From Struthio camelus (lineage: Eukaryota; Chordata; Aves; Struthioniformes; Struthionidae): 64,000 nucleotides of DNA. The translations under genes were made by a program, and so were the position numbers. The notes below the pieces were generated by a model. The model worked only from the letters and a program-made list of their open reading frames with translations, searched no databases and was not told the origin of the DNA. Of the stretch, positions 49,101-57,152 are shown piece after piece (within the stretch, counting starts at the first letter, position 1; each line of letters begins with the position of its first letter). Location of the stretch: the NCBI RefSeq assembly GCF_040807025.1, contig NC_090981.1:68271645-68335644 (forward strand), written 5' to 3'.

Positions 49101-52100
49101 GTGGACTAGCTAGATGTTTTTGTTGACCAGTCTGAGAGTTTTTAAAGATAACTCACTTTACATAACTAAAGATAACTTTAATGACTTTCACTTTTCTGTG
49201 TATTTAATATACATTTTATTTAGGCATTGGCTATAAAACTACTAAACGCCTCGAAACGCTGGGCCTTAAAAGTGTGTGTGATCTCCAGGCGTTTCCATCT
49301 GCTATATTAGAGAAGGAGCTTGGTGTTTCTACTGCTCAGCGTATCCAAAAACTCAGCTATGGAGAGGATGACTCCCCTGTGACTCCATCAGGCCCTCCTC
49401 AGGTACAAGTATTGTTCTGAAGTACTTTTGAAAGAGCAGAAAATTGCTTTGATTTTTATACAGCTTCACTAGAGTAATTGAAATGGTTCCCAATTATAGT
49501 GGTACTTTAATGTAACAATTCCTACAGTTTTGTATATATATTCCCTAGTATAACTTATGATATATTAATGTGTAATGCTCCTGAAATTCAGTTGAGCTCT
49601 GACTGTCAAAGGTATCTTAGATTTAATTCTACGTATTTAATTTTGATGCGAATTTTGAGCTAATTATAAAATTGAAAGGACTAATGTGTTTTTTTCAGTC
49701 CTTTAGTGAAGAAGATTCCTTTAAAAAATGTTCATCAGAAGTGCAAGTTAAAGAGAAAATAGAAGCATTGCTTGCTAACCTCTTAGACAGGTGACTGTCT
49801 TCAATAGCTCTTTTTGCTGACTGAATTTGTGACGTGAAACGACTCTGAGCGTATGTAAGGTTTGTCTCATGCTCTATAACATTTCTTCTTTCAGCAAAAT
49901 GCGCTTGGAAGGACAGCACCTGCCTTTCCAACTACTGTTCCCCTTTGGTCTCTTATCTCAAGTCATCAATTGTCCTTTTGCGTTGCCTCGTTTTCCTCTT
50001 AACTGTCTTTCATATCCTCCTTCCCCAGCTGGCTGCCAGCTATTCCATTCCCATGCAGCTTCCCTGAAAAGATTTTTACGTTATTCCCTTTGCTGATTCT
50101 GTTCTATTGCTCTGATGATGCATCATGGTATTTTAGTGCATCTTCGCTAATCTCCCTTATTTTCTATGACCGGCCATAGATCTTCTCTTTCCTTTCTGTG
50201 TGTGACTTCCTCTAATTGCAGTCCCTTAGTTATCACCACTTACACTTGTCTGCTGTTAGGCAGCTCATTTTTCTGTTAGGCTGGAAGCCATTTCCATTTC
50301 TTCCTCCTTCCTTTGCCCCATGAATCCAGGCAGTATACAAATCTAGCTACTGCAATTTGACAACTGACCAGAATATCAGAGGACGACAGGATGGGCTTAC
50401 TCTTTGATTTCTGTGACTTTCCTGTCCTCTCTTTCTGTCCTGTGACTCTAGCTCATTTTACAAAGATAAATGGAAAGGAGCAATATCCTAGCAGCAATGA
50501 GCTGTTCTGTGATTGTTTTTCTTTTACTGTGCCTCAACTTGCTGTTCTGACTTCTGAACCCCTCTTTGTGTCACTTCTAAATAACCTGTGTCCCTCATCA
50601 GTTTGATTTTTTTTTTTCTTTTTTGCTCTACATAGTTTCATAGTCTCCTCATGTCTTTCCAAGTCTTAAAATAACTACAAGTCTTAACGGTCTTCTACCC
50701 CCACATCTATGTAAGATTAGCAATAGATATAGCCAGTTTAGTTATATTAACATTGTGGATAGGGAGCCTTTTGTCTGCCTATCGGACTTTGCTCAGTAAT
50801 CATAAAATCTGGATTGAGGCTGTTCTACATCCCATCTTGTTCATAACATTTAGAATTAAGAAGTCTTGTGTAGGGAAAATATCTGCATGCCTTTTGGATT
50901 CTGAGAGAAACAATTACACACTTTGTTTCTTTGTTTTCCCTTCCTTCTAAAGCTAACCTTCTGCCCCTAAAGCGGTGATATTTTCTTGAAAACCCAAAAG
51001 AAAAGCTAAAGACTTTGGATTATACGTGGTACAATTGTAAATGCTACACTACTTTTAATGTAGTAAGTACAGAAATATGTGGTGGTTTTGCAGGCTGATC
51101 CACTTAATTTTAACACTCATTTCAGTTGACAGCTCTGTGAAACAGTATTTACAGAGTGTTGAACTTCTAACGGGGGGGTAATTAAGAAAGCCAGCTAGGA
51201 CCCAAAGTTCCCCATATAATCCATGGAGATAAGGTAGGAATTGAGAGAGATCCATAATGTTTAAATTAAATGGCCTTGGAACCTAAACTCGATGATGTGA
51301 CAGTTTCCTTGACCCCCTGAAAAATACTTGTAGTAATGCTTATCGTTTTGTGCATGTTAACGTTCTATAGAATACACAAAGATGGAAGAAAACCACACAC
51401 AATAAGGCTGGCCACCCGCCAGTTTTCTTCAACTAATAAATGGTTTAATCGGGAAAGTCGTCAGTGTCCTATTCCACCTCATCTCATTCAGAAATTTGGA
51501 AAAGGTAAACTCTGAATTTTTGAAAGTATCCACTTTGTGCTGCTATCTTTTAACTTGTCTGAAAATTGTACGTTGCGTAAAGATTTTAAATGTTGGTTAA
51601 CTGGTGCTGAGGTCAGGTGTGAGCATTAGAACAAACCTAGAAGAAGTACAAACAGTGTTTTGAGGAGAGCTAATGAATATACTCAGGTGCTTTTTGACTG
51701 TCAAAGTAGTACATGCTAACTGGATTAAGATGAAAATCTGAGATACTTTATCTGTTTTACTGAAAAATTCCATTATTTAGTTTCATAATATCCCTTAGGC
51801 CTAATAGTTGGGAGCTTTTCCATTATTTGTAATGGATGCATCTTGAGATATGCTAAAAATATACAGAAATTCACTGTAGGAATAACATCTGTGTTACTGT
51901 CAAGTTTTAACTCAGCCTTGCTGGGTTAGTAGCATTAAGTTGGAAGGTGGGTGGGGGATGTTGTTTCCTACATTAATTATCTGCTTGCCTATGCTATGGA
52001 TTTGAATTATGTTCCCAGATAAATGGAATCTATTATGTAATAAAATGTCTCTTTTTGATGTACTTTTTAAAATTAATAACACATAGCTCTCATCTTTTTC

Positions 52101-55100
52101 AAACTTAAGTTTTCCAACCTAACCAGCAATTGCAATTCATTTGACACTCGAGGAGAGGGGAGATAAATCTGAAACACTGCTATACTAGCATGCAGAATCA
52201 CTGTTCCCTGACTTGCTTTATTAATCCCTGAATTATTTCTCACAGTTGGGTGGATTCCTGCTATGTTGGAGGTGACTAAAAATTATTGTTGTTCTCATGT
52301 AGTCAGGCAAATACCAGCACAGTTTATTGGGATTGCCAGTGTTGATGTAGTGTCGTATACCTGCGTAGCCCTGTAAAGGCCCTTTTTCGTAGAGCTAGAC
52401 CATTGCTCAAACCAATTCAGCTTGGCAAGTATTATGTAATTATTCTCTCCTAACTGAAGTACATAATATTAAGCTACCTTTCCAGGAATAAGATTCAGCA
52501 TTTTGCGGGGAGGAGTGGGGAAAGGAATGCAGTCTGCATTCAGTTCAGGGCATACCTGACAAGGCAAAACAGAAGTCTTAATGACCTAAGCTATATTGAT
52601 TAGGGGTAAATCTCTAGGACTGTTATTTTAACAGATTATTTCGGAAACCTTTAGCAGGTGTTTAGCACATAATACTTGAGGAACTCGCCCTGTGAAATGA
52701 ATAAAGGTTTTAAACTTCTTAGCTTACTACTGATCTCTATTTTTGTCTACACGCAAAATGATGAAAGTTCAGAATGTAAAATTAAGAGTGCCTAATATTT
52801 TGCCTTTGTACTTTGCTACTTAAATCATAATCTCTTTCAGTTGTTTACAGAAGGCTTTTGATTACATACATTGCTTTTTTTGTTTTTTTTTTTTTTTTGT
52901 ATTAGAAAGCAGCAGTATTATATCCCCATTGGTTGATATTCTAATGAAACTCTTTCGAAAGATGATAAACGTAGACCTACCATTTCATCTGACGCTTCTG
53001 AGTGTCTGCTTCTCCAACCTCAAAGATCTTCCTAGCAGCAAGAAAGGATCAATTGGTTTTTATCTAACAGAGGTGTCACCACCTTCAGCCTCTGGTAATA
53101 ATGTCCAGGTAAGTTGAAAGATACTGAAAATTTCTTTTCCAGGTAAGTAAGTTCTGAGATGATGTTTCTGTCAATATAGATTTAAACCTTAATGCTTTGG
53201 AAGCTTTAGGATCACAAATTGTATTTGTGTAGTAAAAATAAAGATTCCTTTGGAGTCTTCTGAGCGTTACTTGTTTGCTTTCTTTCTTTAGTTATTATTA
53301 AATATGTTTCATTCAGCGTAGCGTGAATGGGACAGCCAGCTAAGTTATTGACCCTTTAGACTGAAGAGAACAAATTCACTAAAGGAAAAATCCAAAACTA
53401 ATCCCTGAATTTAGCTCTTGATTCCAGTAAGATCTGCCATCTGTTTAGCAGTTGTGAAACAACAGGTCAGTGATTCAGGTACAGTCACGCTGAAGTATCT
53501 TTTCATATTTTGCATCTGAATATCCTGGAGCTAGTACTTCTAGAGTAGCTGATCTACAGATCATATTTTGGTGGAATTGATTTAAATTTGATTTAAAGAC
53601 AAACTCAGAGACAGAACTTTAATTTTTACCTCAGGTAAAATCTCACTGATGTTTATAATCTACCTTGTTGTTATAAAAATGCATTTACAGTGGTCATTTC
53701 TGTTTCTGTGTGTTCATAAGTCTCCCTGTTCAGACTAGAAATCAATTAAAGATTCAATTGGCCAGTAGTGTTGGCTTCTGATCTGGTGAGCTTCTAATTG
53801 CTGCTCTGAACTGAACAAAATCTCCCTCGCAGCTGTACACACTAGACAGTATAGGAGCTGTGGAAATATTTAGCAGTGTTTCCGTAGACAAGGTCTGTGG
53901 TTTTGATATGTCATACAAAAACTTAGTAACCTCAAACTTACTTTGTATAATGAATTTAGTGTTTTTGTCCTGACATAATAATTTTGCATATTGATACATT
54001 TCTGTTTCTTTACTGCTGAGGAATATGATGAATAACACTACATTGTATATTCTAAAGTTCCGCCAAGGTTTAAAACAATAAAACGTAACTTCAAAATATT
54101 TGCTCCTTTAAAATAAGAAGAGAAGCCCCATGTGTATCTGCCTTCAAGATCTATGTTTGAAAATAAGATTAGAAAAAAGACAGGTTAAGCATGAGCCAGC
54201 AGTGTGCCCTTGTGGTCAAGAAGGCCAATGGTATCCTGGAGTGCATTAGGCAGAGTGTTGCCAGCAGGTGGAGGGAGGTGATCCTCCCTCTCTTCTCAGC
54301 CCTGGTGAGGCCTCCCCTGGAGTACTGTGTCCAGTTCTGGGCTCCCCAGTACAAGAGAGACATGGCGCTACTGGAGAGAGTCCAGCAGAGGGCTACAAAG
54401 ATGATGAGGGGACTGGAGCACCTCTCCTATGAAGAAAGGCTGCAAGAGCTGGGCCTGTTGAGCCTGGAGAAGAGAAGACTGAGAGGCGGTCTGATCAATG
54501 TGTCCAAGTATCTGAAGGGAGGGTGTCAAGAGGATGGGGCCAGACTCTTCTCCGTGGTGCCTGGCTATAGGACAAGAGGCAACAGGCACAAACTGAAACA
54601 CAGGAAGCTCTGTCTGAAGATGAAGAGAAACTTTGTTACTGTGAGGGTGACTAAGCACTGGAACAGGTTGCCCAGAGAGGTGGCGGTGTCTCCTTCTCTG
54701 GAGAAATTCGAAAGCTGTCTGGACACAATCCTGTGCAATGTGCTTTAGGTGACCCTGCTTGAGCAGGGGGTTGGACTAGAGGATCTCCAGCAGTCCCTTC
54801 CAACCTCAACCGTTCTGTGTGATTGTGTGTGTGACAACGTTACTGATCATAAGGAAAAAAAGATTACAGTCTATTAAAGAAGGATTTGAAGAATTCACTG
54901 TTAGTAAGTAGTAGTCTACACAGAACACGTACTTATGTTTTATTATGTACATTTTATGCCACAGGAAACGGAAGATGTCTCACAGGGCCAGGCAAGCTCT
55001 TCCTGGAGCCAGAATTTCAACAGAACTGGAAATACACCAGTGAGGAAACTTTCAGAAGAAAAGCAAAGCTGTATAAGAAAAGCTGGAATTCTTGACTTCC

Positions 55101-55792
55101 CATTTCATTTGTCTCCTGGTGACATTGACCAGGAGGTCTTCCGGGAACTTCCAGAAGATATTAGGAAAGAAATTATTTCTGAAAGAACAGGAGAAACGAT
55201 CCCTACAGAGAATGTTTTTAGTAGGCCGTCACTGTGTTTTCCAAAAGAGATAAATAGCACTTCTCCAAATTCCAAAAGAGTAAATGATGATATGAATGCT
55301 TCAGGGTGCAGTATATACTTCAGATCAGCTCATGACTCTGCAACTGCTCTGGCACACAGCTCCAGCGCCAGTTGTTCTTCCGAGTATCCTGGAAGTATAT
55401 TGATAGATGGCGATATAGAAAAAGACGCGACTGACTCGCTGAATTTCCGAGAGAGAGATGCGCTGGCTCTGGAAGTTGGAGCCAGCCAAACTGTTCTGCC
55501 TGCACCTGTCTTCAGTAAAGATGAGCAAGCCTTTGGGACAACTTCTGAGGATAAAACCCATGGTAGCAGAGAAGGAATCGTATTTCCCCTTAATGTTGAC
55601 CCAAAGACTTTTTTTGAACTACCTGCAGATGTGCAAAAAGAACTACTAGCTGAATGGAAGAACCAGGAACTTGCATCTAAAATGTTTATGGGTAAACCTC
55701 CTGAAAAGCCTAAAGCAAACAGAAGAAGAAAGAATACAGCATCGTGTTTTTCACAATCTAACAGTTTACTAAGATATTTTAAACCACAGTGA
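42984..55792 (+). CDS. POLI: POLI, DNA polymerase iota (spliced, 10 coding exons)
   Basis: Y-family translesion polymerase that inserts opposite damaged template bases in the nucleus. Exons: 42984-43101, 44828-44953, 45657-45821, 46686-46838, 47846-48082, 49224-49402, 49699-49790, 51371-51504, 52906-53108, 54965-55792. They total 2235 nt, or 744 residues plus TGA (human 740). Catalytic acids are D60 ([14 protein letters not shown]) and D152-E153 ([11 protein letters not shown]). The steric-gate tyrosine is Y65. Q85-K86 of GVQQK correspond to the residues that narrow the human active site (Q59, K60). Helix-hairpin motifs ([28 protein letters not shown]) and the little finger follow. UBM1 is about 522-545 ([14 protein letters not shown]) and UBM2 679-701 ([14 protein letters not shown]). 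The usual internal PIP box is weakened and the C-terminus ends [11 protein letters not shown]. Pol eta and kappa are excluded by the UBMs and the QQK motif. Confidence 0.97.
43102..44827 (+). other. POLI: POLI intron 1 (1.7 kb)
   Basis: The first about 580 bp are GC-rich with irregular tandem repeats and three GAG|GTGA potential donors (GT at 43382, 43433 and 43537). The remainder is AT-rich with T-tracts (44235-44248, 44750-44762). Confidence 0.8.
43195..43450 (+). repeat. G-rich irregular minisatellite in POLI intron 1
   Basis: About five diverged copies of a 45-60 bp unit, GGCGGCGGCTGAGG then CGCGCGCGCC then a G-run of 7-13. The core GAGGCGCGCGCG (first copy CAGGCGCGCGCG) recurs near 43216, 43255, 43302, 43359 and 43406. 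G-runs lie on the POLI sense strand. Confidence 0.8.
44828..44953 (+). CDS. POLI: POLI coding exon 2
   Basis: Encodes [20 protein letters not shown] then [19 protein letters not shown], carrying the first catalytic aspartate. The acceptor is a NAGNAG (CTTGCAG|CAG|GCCCC): exon start at 44828 or 44831, both in frame. Donor TTAG|GTATGA. Confidence 0.95.
44954..45656 (+). other. POLI: POLI intron 2
   Basis: 0.7 kb AT-rich intron with no repeat or motif of note. Confidence 0.8.
45657..45821 (+). CDS. POLI: POLI coding exon 3
   Basis: 165 nt encoding [20 protein letters not shown] through [13 protein letters not shown]. Acceptor TTTCAG|GTGTGC and donor ACAG|GTACAA. Finger-domain residues that shape the nascent base-pair pocket are here. 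Confidence 0.96.
45822..46685 (+). other. POLI: POLI intron 3
   Basis: 0.86 kb AT-rich intron with an A-tract near 46106-46124 and a (TTTTG)n run at 46521-46545. Confidence 0.8.
46686..46838 (+). CDS. POLI: POLI coding exon 4
   Basis: 153 nt encoding [20 protein letters not shown], with catalytic D152-E153, then [17 protein letters not shown] and [10 protein letters not shown]. Acceptor CTCCTAG|ATTTG and donor CGAAA|GTGAGT. Confidence 0.96.
46839..47845 (+). other. POLI: POLI intron 4
   Basis: 1.0 kb AT-rich intron with T-tracts near 47081-47096 and 47184-47196. Nothing else recognised. Confidence 0.8.
47846..48082 (+). CDS. POLI: POLI coding exon 5
   Basis: 237 nt encoding the end of the palm and the thumb, including [20 protein letters not shown] and [16 protein letters not shown]. 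Acceptor TTTTGCAG|CTATC and donor GCCTG|GTAAGA. Confidence 0.96.
48083..49223 (+). other. POLI: POLI intron 5
   Basis: 1.1 kb AT-rich intron. I see nothing notable. Confidence 0.8.
49224..49402 (+). CDS. POLI: POLI coding exon 6
   Basis: 179 nt encoding [20 protein letters not shown] through [16 protein letters not shown]. This is the second helix-hairpin-helix and the link to the little finger. Acceptor ATTTAG|GCATTG and donor CTCAG|GTACAA. Confidence 0.96.
49699..49790 (+). CDS. POLI: POLI coding exon 7
   Basis: 92 nt encoding [20 protein letters not shown] and [10 protein letters not shown]. Start of the little finger, close to human POLI. Acceptor TTTTTCAG|TCC and donor GACAG|GTGACT. 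Confidence 0.96.
49791..51370 (+). other. POLI: POLI intron 7
   Basis: 1.6 kb intron with a CT-rich stretch at about 49870-50640. Short open frames here match nothing I recognise. Confidence 0.75.
51371..51504 (+). CDS. POLI: POLI coding exon 8
   Basis: 134 nt encoding [20 protein letters not shown] through [19 protein letters not shown], the little-finger DNA-contacting strands. Acceptor TTCTATAG|AATAC and donor AAAAG|GTAAAC. Confidence 0.96.
51505..52905 (+). other. POLI: POLI intron 8
   Basis: 1.4 kb AT-rich intron ending in a long T-rich pyrimidine tract (52875-52898) before exon 9. Nothing else recognised. Confidence 0.8.
52906..53108 (+). CDS. POLI: POLI coding exon 9
   Basis: 203 nt encoding residues 402-469, including [20 protein letters not shown] and the former PIP region KKGSIGFY (447-454; human KKGLIDYY). 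Donor CCAG|GTAAGT. A second CAG|GTAAGT preceded by a pyrimidine tract lies 34 nt downstream. Confidence 0.95.
53109..54964 (+). other. POLI: POLI intron 9
   Basis: 1.86 kb intron with a ratchet-like CAG|GTAAGT at 53142/53143 and a 5'-truncated CR1 element at about 54185-54833. Confidence 0.85.
54185..54833 (+). mobile_element. CR1 LINE, 5'-truncated, same strand as POLI
   Basis: Encodes the C-terminal part of the CR1 reverse transcriptase [57 protein letters not shown] and [10 protein letters not shown] are hallmark CR1 stretches. The 185-codon frame (54191-54748) has no stop or frameshift. The 3' UTR follows (GCAGGGGGTTGGACTAGAGG, then CCCTTCCAACCTCAACC) and ends in a short imprecise TGTGTGATTG-type repeat, as CR1 elements do. 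Most of ORF2 and all of ORF1 are missing, so it cannot move on its own. Confidence 0.95.
54965..55792 (+). CDS. POLI: POLI coding exon 10 (last, stop TGA)
   Basis: 828 nt encoding residues 470-744, the disordered tail with two ubiquitin-binding motifs and a terminal PIP-like sequence. Acceptor ATGCCACAG|GAAACG. A Ser-rich linker (about 575-605) separates the UBMs. Stop at 55790-55792. Confidence 0.96.
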   Translation, partial: ETEDVSQGQASSSWSQNFNRTGNTPVRKLSEEKQSCIRKAGILDFPFHLSPGDIDQEVFRELPEDIRKEIISERTGETIPTENVFSRPSLCFPKEINSTSPNSKRVNDDMNASGCSIYFRSAHDSATALAHSSSASCSSEYPGSILIDGDIEKDATDSLNFRERDALALEVGASQTVLPAPVFSKDEQAFGTTSEDKTHGSREGIVFPLNVDPKTFFELPADVQKELLAEWKNQELASKMFMGKPPEKPKANRRRKNTASCFSQSNSLLRYFKPQ

Positions 55793-55882
55793 AACATTTT
55801 TATAATACAAGGGCACTACAAGAAGGGGCACTGAAGACAGTTCACTTTATGAAGACTTAATGTAAATTGTAAAGATGTGAAT

Positions 55883-55888
55883 ATTAAA
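55883..55888 (+). terminator. POLI: Candidate proximal POLI poly(A) signal
   Basis: ATTAAA about 90 nt after the POLI stop codon. It would give a very short 3' UTR. Confidence 0.4.
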
Positions 55889-56574
55889 AATATATTTTGG
55901 TAACTTTAGACATAATATCTACTAGTGATTTCTTTAAGAAGTAACTATTCCATCTTGTTTTCCTTTGACGTTTTTAGACTTGCACATCATTTTGTGAGAA
56001 AGCATGACTTGATCAGATAAATCCTACATTGTCCTAAAATACTACAGTGTAGTTTGCAAAAATGCCATTTAGTATTCACTGTTAATGCCTTAACACACTG
56101 ACTGTGGGGGAAAAGAGCACCTTTTGAATTTATTTTGTTAATTTGTACTATTTCTCTGTTAAGCGTTACAGCAGCTTGGGAGGGCAGGAAGCAGTAAAGA
56201 TGAAAACTCTGTACACGCTATTCTTTAACTTGCACCTTTGTGTCTGTGACTTGTAATGTAAACTGACACAGCAGTCAATATTTTTTGCAGTTAAATGGTA
56301 ACTGGAAGCATTAGAAATACTGAGGAGTAAGGCTGGAAGCATTAGTTATAAATACATTGCATCACCAGGATGTTCCGGGACAGTACGCAGCATAAAAAGG
56401 CTGACTGGAGGTTGGTTTGGTGTTCAGGACTCAGGAAGTGACACAACTGAGTTACAGAGCAGCTTTTAATGAGACGCTATATAACTGAATTCATCAGGCT
56501 CGTCTTTGGATGTTTAATTCCAAAACACTGAAATAGTTGCTAATTGCTATTACACATTTATAGTAATAAACATG

Positions 56575-56580
56575 TTTAAT
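56575..56580 (+). terminator. POLI: Candidate distal POLI poly(A) signal
   Basis: AATAAA about 780 nt after the POLI stop, followed within 30 nt by a TGTCTCC / TTGCTTGTTT T/G-rich downstream element. It is placed before the STARD6 3' end. Confidence 0.55.
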
Positions 56581-56858
56581 GTCTCCAGTATACAGGATGC
56601 TTGCTTGTTTCAGTCAGAAGTACGTAATTTTGAGGTAAAAAGTTATCAAAATGTGTTTAAAGCTATGGCAAAATATTTTTGACTATTTTAACATTGCTGT
56701 AGTTTACATCACCATATTCTCACATAACTGTATACAAAGTGCAAAAATATTACAAAACATCACTTGATTACATTGAAAGCTACACCCTGTATTTCTGATG
56801 GCACTTCAGTGTAAATTCTGACATGATTCCCAAGAGCAGAAAAAAATAGCATTCATAA

Positions 56859-56864
56859 TTTAAT
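56859..56864 (-). terminator. STARD6: Candidate STARD6 poly(A) signal
   Basis: ATTAAA on the minus strand 135 nt after the STARD6 stop. No nearer AATAAA is seen before the POLI 3' end. Confidence 0.35.
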
Positions 56865-56998
56865 ATTTAACAGATAAGTTAAGCTTTACACATTTCCACA
56901 TAAACCACAATTAAAATACTAAACTTCATCCTCTATTTTAAAATGAACACAGATGAAAGATGCACATAGCATAAGTGCATGTTATTTTTCACTTATGG

Positions 56999-57152
56999 TT
57001 AATTATGGTCTTTCAAGCCTTTCAGTCCAGCTCTTGTTTCAGTGATTAAATTTATGAGAGTAGTAGGTATTGCTGTCTCCACCACAGAGTAGGGAAGCAT
57101 TCCTCCTAATTCTGGCTGAATAAATACAACTAGCTTGGAATGCTCTGGATTC
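56999..57152 (-). CDS. STARD6: STARD6 coding exon 6 (last, stop TAA)
   Basis: 154 nt encoding ENPEHSKLVVFIQPELGGML, PYSVVETAIPTTLINLITET, RAGLKGLKDHN, stop at 57001-56999. Acceptor CATCCTAG|GAATCC. Confidence 0.95.

Larger units (their letters stand above)
55793..56600 (+). other. POLI: POLI 3' UTR (inferred)
   Basis: AT-rich region from the stop to the distal AATAAA. No ORF or repeat of note. Its extent rests on hexamer placement only. Confidence 0.5.

Noticed and set aside
49869-50606. Open frames in the CT-rich part of POLI intron 7.
   Set aside because: Pyrimidine-rich DNA gives Ser/Leu/Phe/Pro chance frames; POLI exons 7 and 8 join exactly in phase without it.
54191-54748. The CR1 reading frame as a host gene or as POLI coding sequence.
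   Set aside because: It is CR1 reverse-transcriptase sequence with its own 3' UTR; POLI exon 9 joins exon 10 in phase without it.
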